Source: Cryphonectria parasitica EP155 (taxonomy: Eukaryota; Ascomycota; Sordariomycetes; Diaporthales; Cryphonectriaceae). From it: 64,000 nt of DNA. The stretch is taken from the NCBI RefSeq assembly GCF_011745365.1, contig NW_024468910.1, positions 1,764,068 to 1,828,067 on the forward strand, given 5' to 3'. The number at the start of each line of letters is the position of its first letter. Position 1 is the first letter of the stretch. The notes under the pieces were generated by a model that was given only the letters and a program-made list of their open reading frames with translations, had not been told where the DNA came from and searched no databases. Of this stretch, positions 54,860 to 64,000 are shown piece by piece. The translations under genes were made by a program, and so were the position numbers.

Positions 54860-56141
54860 ATGTTGAAGTATTCTAGCAATTCCGAAGCTATAACCAACAT
54901 GCCCTCTATCATTGCTCGGATTTCTGCTAGCAGCACATCGCCACTTGGGCTTGCTACGATTCGATGGAATTGCATAGCACAACATCTGATGTTAGCAGAC
55001 TCTCTGCCCATTTTCGCGGACACCGGTTTCTCTGGTCATCAGCAGGTCGACTTCGGCATAGAGAGCGGCTGCCAATTTCAGTTGCCTGCTCTGAACGGTA
55101 TCAGACGACGGCATTGTTCTCTTCGCTTCGAAAATCGAACCTTGAAAGTCCACAGCTTCGGTGCATTCTCCGATAGCGCAGGCACTGCAGTTATGATAGA
55201 TGGTTAGCAATGGAAACTATGCGTGGTTTTTCCTTGCATTTGTTGACCGGTGTCTCGGAGATTGGTCTCGGATTCCACCCTCAACTTTCCTTCATTGTAT
55301 CTCTTATACAAGAGAGCCTTAATAACAGTCTTTCAATTATTGAAGCTCAGCAGGCCAGATATACAATTCCTATGCGAGGGCCAGTGAGTCACTGGCCCTA
55401 GGCCGTGCACGGCCCAGCCAGCCAGCCAACAGCCAGACCTGTTGATAGCTTCAGTTAGTTGCCCTCGTGGTTTTTCTCTTCTTTTCTCTTCTCTTTAGCG
55501 CACTGCAATACGAGCTTTTTTGCCCTCGCATAATTCCTATAACAAAAATTTAGCGCAAACCTCAGCAGCATCATTACTAACTTGAGCTTGAGATAATGAA
55601 AAACTTTTAATATATACATCATTGCCGAATACTATTACTGTTGAATTGATTCTAATATCAATTTCCAGAAGAATCTGACTCGTTTATCAAGCTATAATCT
55701 CGAAACATTACCTCCTTTCGTTATCCTAAGCTCTTGCATTCTAAGCAATCTGGAAAATTACTACAGCAGCTAGCTATTTACAAGCATCGAATGCAGTATC
55801 ATTGCACAGCAGAGCCTTTCCGGCCTCTCTTATCTCCATAACTATAGCTTAACCCACCGAAATATTGAGCCTAGCATAATTCTTGTTTCATATCGAAATA
55901 GAGCTAATATCCAGATCAAACTTCATGATTTCGCTGGCCTTACAGATGATCCTTCACCGAGATCAACTTTCATCCTACCAGAATTACAGCAATGTACCAG
56001 CAGCATACTTACATAGCGTAGCGATATATGGTCTTTTGGCGTTGTAGTCTAGTATTTCAAAGCCGGCCTGCCAACCTGATGGGACGGCTACTTCTGCCAG
56101 GATTTGTGTTATATCGTGAACGCTGTAAAGCATCCTGACTA

Positions 56142-57997
56142 AGTCAAAGGGGGGGGTTTTGGGCCGGGGTAGTTTTGGGCCACCCTGGCCACCCTCACCG
56201 CCTCTTCAACCCCCTTTAGTTTGATAGCTATTACTCAACCAATTTTGATCCAAACAACTTCATCTTTCCAGCAAACCTTTATCTGACTGTTATGAAGCCC
56301 TATTCCGAGTTTGAGCTAGCCCAGGCCGTTGAGGCTGTCAGAAAAGGCAAGTCTCAGCGGCAAGCCTCGAGGGAATGGGGTATTCCAAGGAGTACTCTTC
56401 AGGCTCGCCTAGAAGGAGGGGAATCGCATAAAACAGCCCACGAAAACCAGCAAAGGCTCTCTATTGATCAGGAAAGAAGACTAGCCGAATGGATCCTGAT
56501 TCAAGAAAGCCTAGGCGTTCCACCAAGCCATTCAGAACTCAAATACTTTGCTCAGCAGATCCTCGAGGTCCAGGGAGACTCTCAGGCCCTCGGGGTGCAA
56601 TGAACTCAGGCTTTTTTGAAGAGAAATCCAGAGATAAAGGTCAGGAAGACTCGCCGCATTGCCTCTGAACGAACGAATGGGGCTACAACAGAGGTAATAC
56701 GGCTTTGGTTTCGTCTTTTCAATCTTCCTCATATCCAAGCTATTAAGCCAGCTAATAGATGGAATATGGATGAAGCTGGCCTGATGGAGGGCCAAGGAAC
56801 AAATGGATTAGTCCTCGGAGGCTCCTCTTCGCGTTCAATTCAAAGGAAAGACCCTGGATCAAAAGCCTGGACTTCTTTCCTCGAGTGTATCTCAGCTACA
56901 GGTGCCTACCTCTTCCCTCTGGTGATTTTCAAGGGCCAAACGGTACAACAACAGTGGTTTCCTCTTGATTTGGAGCCTTTTGATGGTTGGAAGTTTACAG
57001 CTACGCAAAACGGATGGACAAACGATAAAATGGCAGTTGAATGGCTGAAAGAGATCTTCATTCCTCATAGCCAGCCAGCAGACCCCTCAGAAGCCAGGCT
57101 GTTAGTCCTGGATGGCCATGGCAGCTATAAAACGGACGAGTTTATGTGGCTTTGCTTCCAAAACAATATCCTGCTTATTTACTTGCCTCCTCATACCTCT
57201 CACGTTCTTCAACCCCTCGATCTAGGGGTCTTTTCATCTCTCAAACGGGCATACAGAAAGAAAGTCAGCAATATGGGCCAATGGGGCGATTCAACTATCG
57301 CAGGCAAGCGTTTATTCCTCAGCAACTATCGTCTGGCTCGACTGGAAGGCCTTTCAAGCCAGAATATTAGATCTGGATGGAAAGTAACTGGTCTGTGGCC
57401 TCTCAGACCCTCAAAAGCCCTCTTGAGCCCTCTTCTCCTCGAGAACAGTCAACCAAGCCGTCAGACCCAGTCCAATTCAGGCTCAGCACAATCAACAGCA
57501 CCTCGTCTTTCCCCAAAAGCCTCCTCAAGCCAGCCAGTCCTCTTTTCAACTCCTCGAAAGGCTAAACAGCTATACTATCAGCTGCTAGAGAATCGGCAAC
57601 AACTTCGAACGGAACCAGGCCGCCGTATGCTATTCAAGAAGATAAAAAAGGCTTATGGGGAGAGGGATCTCGAGTTTGCCAAGGCATTGGAGGAAAATAA
57701 AGCGTTGAAAAGGCAGATTGAGGCTCTGAGGCCTAGTAAAAGAAGAAAGGTTGATATGGATCCGAATTCGAAGTTTGCAGGGATTGAGGATATACAGAGA
57801 GCTCAAAACGCGGCTAATCGCCACGAGGATAGTCTGAATGAAGAGAGCGATGTCGAATTACCTACTGATGAGGAGGATTGCATCGTGGTGGGTGAATAGA
57901 ATAGATAAACAGTATATATATATATGGGTGTGTGTATTTGACGAGGGTGGCCAGGGTGGCCCAAAACTACCCCGGCCCAAAACCCCCCCCTTTGACT
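56142..57997 (+). mobile_element. Fot1/pogo-like DNA transposon, second family
   Basis: The 1,856-bp element has 55-bp perfect terminal inverted repeats (56142-56196 and 57943-57997) starting AGTCAAAGGGGGGGGTTTTG, with TA on both sides (56140-56141, 57998-57999). The first eight bases match the ends of the element at 29960, but the rest of the repeat differs, so the two are separate families. Inserted within a kinase coding frame. Confidence 0.93.
56292..57899 (+). pseudogene. Fot1-like transposase with one premature stop
   Basis: The frame is intact over 535 codons apart from one TGA at 56601-56603, where the related transposase at 30085 has Trp (K-K-W-T-E). It has the Psq-type HTH (S-Q-R-Q-A-S-R-E-W-G-I-P), the CENP-B HTH and all three catalytic acids (N-M-D-E-A-G, L-D-G-H-G-S-Y, Q-P-L-D-L-G-V-F). 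The C-terminus is R-P-S-K-R-R-K-V-D. Unless the stop is read through, only 103 residues plus a possible restart at 56616 would be made. With perfect inverted repeats the copy could still be moved by a transposase made elsewhere. Confidence 0.88.
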
Positions 57998-59263
57998 TAC
58001 TTGATCAGACTTTTGAAATCAAGCATACTGCGATCGAAACCTCTGCAACAACGCTCTGCATCATATTGTCTCGAGAGGCTTAAAGATGAGCCTGTTATCT
58101 ATAAGAGCAGCGATAATACCTACGTACTGCACAACAAGAGTAGCAACATTGCATTCAATAAACAACTCAGATCATTTCGAGCGGAGAACATTATAGATCA
58201 GCCGGGTTCATATGCTGCTTGGCGCTATGATTCATACGATCTTATTGAGGGATCAGAGGCGTGGCGAAATATTGACAATGTTCTGGATCTCACCTCATAC
58301 GCTTCAGCCTTCCCCCCTGATCTCATGCAGGATTTTGAGGAGTATATTGAGATTCTGCGCGACTTTTGCGATAATGAGCTGAATGTTCCTACTAGGGTTG
58401 GAGAACCGCCTGTTTCCAAGCAGGAACTTTGTTATCAGGTTAAGATTAATGAGACAACCGTTTCTTATATACCTTCCAGAGGATTCTTGAATCTCGAGCA
58501 GGTTAGCCGGAGTTCGAGACTCGGATATGGCGAAGGCCTCCCTTATATCCATCTATCAGGACGAGATCAGCCCAAAGGCGTATACATTAGCGTCGATATT
58601 GCTATAGGCTTCTTTCAACGTTGTCAAGATAAAGGAGAGAACCACCAAAGACATCTTCACGGTCTCTACATTATCAGCAGCCAAACAATCAAGCAATGCC
58701 GCAGCTGCCACAAGAATCACTCCCCCAACCACTTCGAACGCTTGCACCAGAATAGAAGCTATACAAAGACTTTTGACAGTCAGGAATGTCGAATCAAATA
58801 TGAATCCCAGGTTTGACTCTCTTTGTATAATATCCCAGAATTAGAAGATCTAATATCTTGATAGAAAGAATTTGTTCATAGCGTCGGAGGAAGCACTGCA
58901 ATAGCACAGCTGTCCTCCCTAGATGGCGCCAATTCAATACCGGAAGAGCTCACTTGGCTTCCGTCTATTCCTCCCTTTTCTCTTCAAGATCTATGGTATG
59001 AGTGCACTGACTGCAGCCTTCGCCGTAACCCTCGACACCGCAGCTCTGGTAAGCCTGAGATTTGCTATAGCTGTCGCGACCAGGGTCTGAACACATGGAG
59101 CGATAATACGCTTGTAGTTTGCACTCGCTGCATTATGGAGCTTCCGTTGATTCACTTTCTACGCTACGATCAGTACGCGCGTATCTGTGTAGGGTGTTCG
59201 GCACGATCTGTGGAAGCTGGAATTACGCCATTCGCAAGTACAGCAGATCAAACCTTTGGATAG

Positions 59264-60031
59264 TTATAACCTTGCTTTCGCTCTAATACATCTCATCCGG
59301 ATAGCTCATTAAGTGTTTAAATCATAGAAACTATTCAAGTACATGTGAAAACTGCCACAAATCGAGTACCAAAAGGCATCGCTGCCCCTACATGTATCAA
59401 GTATCAAAGGAGCGCGAGCGTATTCGAGACGAAATGACGCATAAGGAAAATATCCCCTTAGATCCCCCAGATATCCCTGGGACGTCGTGGAAACACGAAC
59501 ATCCCTATTAAGCTATTGCTCGATCTACTCATCTGCAAGCGAATGCACTAGAGGACTGCCAACCCGCTGTTGAGATGCACCACAGCGTATTCATAAGTCT
59601 AGACAGGCAAAGAAGTAACATAGAGATTGACCTGCCCGAATCAGCAAGCAATAATCATCACCCAAAACAAAGACTATACCATCAAAAGAACTGTCATACG
59701 AAATTTGTACAGCAGCGGCACTTGGGTAGGGGGGAGCCTGCAGGAGGAGCATATAGCATTGACTATAGTTACAGGCAGCTTATACCTAGGAGGGGCCGTC
59801 CTCCAGCATACATAAGGCTATCCTGCTCTCACATTTGATTAATGCTGCATCTTGGGTGAAGTACCTTGTAGTATCCTTGACAGAAACATCCTATTGAAAG
59901 CTTTGCTAAATGGTGTCCGCAGACTGCTCACGCTATAATGACTTTTGTTGATGGAAGCGAACCACCGTCGTAATCACTGGGATGGACACCACAAGTTCCA
60001 GCATCACAGGGACCAGAAAAATGATATGAAT
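59264..60031. other. Possible last exon of the broken FHA-kinase, then no gene
   Basis: A segment at about 59332-59513 reads N-Y-S-S-T-C-E-N-C-H ... H-R-C-P-Y-M-Y-Q and ends H-E-H-P-Y-stop, continuing the Cys-pair pattern of the upstream relic. It follows an ATCATAG acceptor-like site, but the donor is unclear. A short open segment at 59627-59815 (Y-T-I-K-R-T-V-I-R-N-L-Y-S-S-G-T-W) looks weakly coding and is unidentified. Confidence 0.35.
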
Positions 60032-60456
60032 CATTCGAATTCAATGCTAACATGAGCTCGGGTGATCTGTTCCTTAATAGTATCAATTGCTTCTCCAAAT
60101 TCTTCTTTAACCCAATCCTCGAGCTCAATTTTTACATCTATTATCTTCTCATCTAACTGGTAGTCAAGCTCCTCTGACCCTCGCTCGATCTGTTTATCCA
60201 ACCTAGCTACCTTAGCTATTACTTTGATTTTTTCAGATTGATCTGTCAGTAGTGTATAGACTTATTCCAATATCCGAGCTTCTGCTTTTGCAAATGCTTG
60301 ATACAGAGAATCTGTTATCTGCTCTTGCTGTTCAAATATGATATGTATCTTCTTGTAAATAGTCTCGAGGCTGATTCTATCAGTGCTTTCGGGAGAGCTC
60401 TTGCATTGCCGTTTATTAGAGCTTGATATGCTGGATGCTGTAACCTGCATTAGCAA
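60032..60456 (-). pseudogene. Coiled-coil protein broken by one nonsense codon
   Basis: A 141-codon minus-strand frame with strong heptad character (I-F-E-Q-Q-E-Q-I-T-D-S-L-Y-Q-A-F; then L-D-K-Q-I-E-R-G-S-E-E-L-D-Y-Q-L; then V-K-E-E-F-G-E-A-I-D-T-I). It is interrupted by a single TAA near 60262, probably once CAA. Start at 60456, final stop at 60034-60032. No family recognised. Confidence 0.45.
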
Positions 60457-62517
60457 AATTATAAATAATTATTTGTATATATACTTATATAAAGGTTGAT
60501 TCAGTACAGGTAGAAGCAGATCTTTCAGTTCCTTGTAAGATAGAAGGCTTGGAAGAATAAATAGCAAGCTAGTGAAAATCCGGCTATTTTGCCTACTATA
60601 TAGTCTGCCGAGTCGTACTGTTGTATTCTATACTTGAACTTTCTAACTGGATATAGTTTGATAGAGTTGTACTAACAAATTGCCAGACTGCAAGTATAGA
60701 GTCAAGTAGAGATTATTTAGAAGCGATTGGATAGAATCAAGAATCAAACCTTTAGCTCTCTTGGAAGTACGAGGAACGAATAGCAGCCCGATCAAATCAG
60801 CAGGCCTGGCTAGTACAAGGTATAAGCACCTCGTAACTTTATCTGGTATGTTGTCCGAAGCAAGTGTACCAGAACGGATCCGGTCCAAATGTAACTAATG
60901 ATAAAAGGGCGTCCTGGCTCGGGAACCTTTGCTGTGTCGCAGCCCGAGAGCTCGTTTCCCCCCTGGACATTCCAGAGGGGAAAGTCGTTCTACCAGAAGG
61001 GGAAGACATTCTCGCCCGGGCGATCGACCCTAGCAGTTCTGCCTGAGTTGGTAGATATGTTCATGTCATGTATACCACTGTTACATTTCTCTGGGTAACG
61101 TATCAGCTACTACCTGTATAGTATATAACTATAGACAATTTCTTAAAGCCCTGTATAGCCCTGTTCGAGGCAATAACGGAGGATATAGTCATGTACAGTG
61201 ACAGATATATACCTTCCCGTACACTATACTATTGAATGTTAACTTACATGACTCTGGCAGTGTAACCAACCTCATGCCCTCGACTAGCAAGTAAAAGCTT
61301 TGGTTAGTATCGATAGTAGGCTACCATGCTTCTTCCTCCAAATAGCATCTACATATAAGTTCTCTATATAACAATAATTGATACTTTATCAGCCTGGACT
61401 ATAAAGTTCCGGATTTGTAAACAGATAACTATAGCACATATTTTCCCCTCAAAATATGCTTTTCGCTAATCCTTCCCAGAGTAGCAATATCAGTAAAGTA
61501 CAGAGATATGCTTTTCGCTAATCCTTTCCAGAGTAGCAATATCAGTAAAGCACAGACATATACTTTTTACTGATACTTTCCAGAATCCTTGCATACATTA
61601 GTACCTAGGTAGGAAGTATACTTTTTATATCAGACAGTACTTAAATAGTCTTGCAGAATAAGTACTTGAGATGTACAAAACTCTGTAATTATCACTCGAT
61701 TTTCTTACTCTTAATACACTTCTATCAGCACTACTGAAATACCTGCTAAGAGTTATCCCAGATAGATCCTTCTTAGCATAATAAAATCGTATTTGTTAAG
61801 AATATACAGATACTTGTCGAAGCTTATTTTTCCAGCATTCTTGATTTCACTTCTATTGCCCTACAGAATTTTTTCATCTGCAGTAATAATATATTTGTTT
61901 ATAATACTGCTTCAACAAAATTGAGTTAGGCTGATAGTCTGTATTAGTTCTCTGCTTGCAGAAGCAGCAGTTTCAGAGCTTATCGAAAGGTTAGATGGAA
62001 TTCTAAGAAGTGCAGCAGGTCTGATGTAAAGACAGGCAGGCTATAGAAGCGGGTTTTCATTGTTGTATTGTCTGATCAATATTATCATATTATCAGCTAT
62101 AATTCTTCCGATCCTGCAGAGACTTATCTGCTTCTTTCCCCTTTTGAGGACTAAATGCTCGAGGATATTACCTGTCTGCAGAAACGCCGGTCTGCTTTCG
62201 GAGAGCAAGACAGTCAATTCAGTCCTGGCCAGTTTCTAACCAGGCTACTCAGACTACCCAGTCCCAGTCCTCATCCGATAAGACAAACCCGACAACTCAG
62301 GGTAAAGGGCAATGCGGACAGACTATCTGATATAACTTTTGCTTTTATGCAATGGCTGCTTTTTTTTTTTTTTTTTTTTTGTAGATATGTGTCCCTTGCT
62401 CGGTGTTGATTGCATATATATATGGACTCGTCTTTGTTCCTTACTCTGTCTAGGAACAGAGTTCCGAAAAGCCTCGAAGCCAACACTACAAGAGAAGAGC
62501 TTACCCTTATGTAATGA
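60457..62517. other. AT-rich, gene-free stretch
   Basis: Strongly AT-rich with stops in every frame. Apart from a 52-bp tandem duplication and a T-run at 62360-62380, nothing was recognised. The composition resembles repeat-decayed DNA. Confidence 0.5.
61454..61557. repeat. 52-bp tandem duplication
   Basis: ATATGCTTTTCGCTAATCCT through AGTAAAG(T/C)ACAGA is repeated at 61506 with about three differences; a third, more diverged partial copy follows from about 61558. Confidence 0.8.
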
Positions 62518-62971
62518 ATGCACTGCAATATCCGAAGATCTGAAGTACACAAAGGGTTTATGCTAACAAGAGCGGTGTCAAAGTAGTAACCACTGAATAC
62601 GGAAATATAACTGAGTAATCCGTGCAAGTGCTGTTCATTCGCCTTTGGGGCTATTCAAGTGTGTAACAAATGAATACTTAGATTGACAACTGAAGAGCTA
62701 TGTTCTGGTGATCTATCTAATGGTAATGAATGTGTTCTTATATATTCAGCTCTTCAGTGTGGCTCACCGTCTTTGTTGTACCTCATGGATTACCGTGGTG
62801 ATCCAAGTGAGCCTGGTGAGCTGTGCTCCTGGTGATCCTGGTAATCCAACCTGTAACCCTAACCCTTGATTACCTAATCTCCTTTAGGCGTATTCGTGCT
62901 TTGGGTCGTAATCCCTGGCTTTTCTGTTAGCGGGGCCTGTTCTGTGACCTGCATGCTGGATGGATCATAAC
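62518..62971. repeat. Dispersed LTR-like repeat, copy 3, with shared left flank
   Basis: The core 62640-62971 starts GCCTTTGGGGCTATTCAAGT and ends GGATCATAACA, with a CCCTAACCCT motif near 62856. The left flank from 62518 (GAAGATCTGAAG ... GCTAACAAGAGCGGTGTC) is also shared with the copy at 26.5 kb. The zinc-cluster-like ORF starts 94 bp downstream. Confidence 0.75.
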
Positions 62972-63064
62972 ATCATCTCCCTCCTATCAGTCGTTGTTCT
63001 CAACGATCTTTCGTAAGTTTCCTGGCCAGTTCTTTGTACGCTGGATCATGCCTTCCTAATCGAG

Positions 63065-64000
63065 ATGTCGAACAGAGTCGACAAACCTTTTTCCAAGAAG
63101 ACCGAGCAGCGTAACCGTCTTTTCTTGGCTGTTGATCAGTTTGGTTTCGAGATTATGCTTTGTACTGCGTGTGCTTCTCGGAGTCTGGTGTGCAAGATGA
63201 TGGATGACACGAAGCGTTGTTCTCAGTGTATTCGTCGTGCCCGTTCTTGCGATGGTTGTGAGGTTCCCGTTTCTGCTCGTGAGTGTCCTTCCTTTCCTTT
63301 TCCACGTCCGCTCTGACGGCCCTCCCCTTTTCTAGTTTCGCGCATTATGGCGGAGGACAAGAAGCTAGAGTCGAAGGAGCGGGAAGCAGAGGCGAAGTTC
63401 GAGGAGGCCCATCGTCGGGCGTTGGAGGTCCTGGATGAGGCTCGTATGAAGATTTCGGAGTCCGCTGCCCATCTTGCCCGTTTACGCACCCAACGCAAGT
63501 CCCTTGCTTCGCGTGGTGCTCAGATGGTGTTGTGGTGGCCAGGGTGGTAGTCCGTGGGACATGGAGTACAGTGGGTCAAGGGTCCTCATACATATAAAGG
63601 ATACCACCCACTTTTCAAATTCTTTAGCTATAGGCAACAATCAAGCATCCTTTCTCTTCTTTTCAATTTTGAACCCTTTGGACAGGTCTAAGACAGGTTT
63701 TTCACCCTGTTCTTGTGCCCGTGTGGCCTTAGTTTGCTGTCCTCATCTGTACAGGCACGCTTGGGTTGCACGAGCCCTTGCCCATTGCTTCGGCAGCTGT
63801 TCGTTCCTTCTTTCGAGGGCGACGGCGCCCTAGTTCTGGTTCAATGGTGAACGCGGGCCTTGAGTCTCTCGACGAGTTGGATGAGCAGGAACGCCGCGAG
63901 GAGGAGGAGCGTAATCTTGCCGCGTCAGTTCGCGAAGTGGTATCGGCTGAGGATATTTTGGCTAATGATCCTTTGTTTGGTGGTTTTGATTGGAATTCCG
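63065..64000 (+). CDS. Zn2Cys6-like and coiled-coil protein of a repeat element (runs off the window)
   Basis: Exon 1 is 63065-63278; the intron 63279-63335 has donor GTGAGT, branch CTGAC and acceptor TCTAG; exon 2 starts at 63336, in frame. Residues about 33-62 have six Cys spaced C-x2-C-x6-C-x8-C-x2-C-x6-C, exactly zinc-cluster spacing, though the basic residues between are few. Exon 2 is a charged helix (E-D-K-K-L-E-S-K-E-R-E-A-E-A-K-F). From about 63750 another open segment runs to the window end (S-L-D-E-L-D-E-Q-E-R-R-E-E-E-E ... F-G-G-F-D-W-N-S). The roughly 200 bp between look non-coding, an intron or small insertion. It begins 94 bp after an LTR-like repeat, so it is probably element-encoded. 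Incomplete. Confidence 0.6.

Larger units (their letters stand above)
54860..59263 (+). pseudogene. Broken FHA-kinase with Cys-rich tail, split by Fot1
   Basis: An FHA-like segment (54860-55207) has G-I-R-R-R-H-C-S-L and A-G-T-A-V-M-I-D-G. The kinase part (about 55820-56141) has L-S-Y-L-H, H-R-N (55855-55863) for H-R-D, D-F-A (55927-55935) for D-F-G, and S-D-I-W-S-F-G. In-frame stops occur at 56014, 56050 and 56077. Fot1 enters at TA 56140. The same frame resumes at 57998 (Y-L-I-R-L-L-K-S-S-I-L), the kinase C-lobe, then about 210 residues of unknown fold and C-R-S-C-H. An intron 58811-58864 leads to 58865-59263, rich in paired Cys (C-T-D-C ... C-Y-S-C ... C-T-R-C ... C-V-G-C). The catalytic Asp and DFG are altered, so kinase activity was lost. 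TAG/TGA changes fit C-to-T decay. Confidence 0.7.

Noticed and set aside
1..64000. tRNA, rRNA, CRISPR array or bacterial-type regulatory elements
   Set aside because: No cloverleaf with a GTTCRA-type loop, no rRNA sequence and no spaced short direct repeats were recognised; tandem arrays here lack spacers.

Overview
The window looks like nuclear DNA of a filamentous ascomycete (Pezizomycotina, probably Sordariomycetes; species not assignable). The evidence is short introns (about 50-120 nt) with GTANGT donors and CTNAC or TACTAAC branch points, CT-rich gene leaders, Fot1/pogo DNA transposons, a chromodomain Gypsy element, a FunK1-type kinase and small Cys-rich proteins starting Met-Cys. No bacterial operon, rRNA, tRNA or CRISPR array was recognised.

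Region A (1-18.8 kb) is a gene-bearing compartment packed with microsatellites. It holds an F-box gene (2100-4036, two introns), a C2H2-finger fragment (5.4-6.0 kb), an acidic one-intron gene with SUMO-type motifs (8467-7260), an orphan gene (10918-10116) and two related small Cys-rich genes (13075-13714 and 16146-16546). It ends in a frame-broken coding relic (18.8-18.2 kb). Most exon structures here were worked out by matching splice signals with reading phase.

Region B (18.8-22.5 kb) is tandem-repeat DNA. The first array is nested, with a unit of about 153 bp plus variable numbers of 15-bp sub-units. A second array is a C-rich repeat of about 120-170 bp.

Region C (22.5-64 kb) is a transposon-rich graveyard of signalling-type genes. 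It contains two broken FHA-kinase genes (minus 22.5-24.2 kb; plus 54.9-59.3 kb), a broken zinc-finger/RING/patatin gene (minus 43.06-32.44 kb), a transcription-factor fragment, a large unidentified broken ORF (51.4-53.6 kb) and broken coiled-coil and gag-like fragments. Genes that look intact here are a FunK1 kinase (45957-48587) and a RING-H2/coiled-coil gene with a GC-AG intron (49986-51005). Mobile elements are an intact Fot1-like element (29960-31804), a second Fot1-like element with one nonsense codon (56142-57997), a 7,986-bp chromodomain Gypsy element with identical LTRs (34823-42808), and a dispersed LTR-like repeat family linked to a Zn2Cys6-like ORF (26.6, 49.6 and 62.6 kb).

Two insertions sit inside coding sequence. 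The Gypsy element splits the zinc-finger/patatin gene and is flanked by a 5-bp duplication (ATGCC). The second Fot1 element splits the kinase domain of an already decayed FHA-kinase and is flanked by a TA duplication. In both cases removing the element rejoins the host reading frame.
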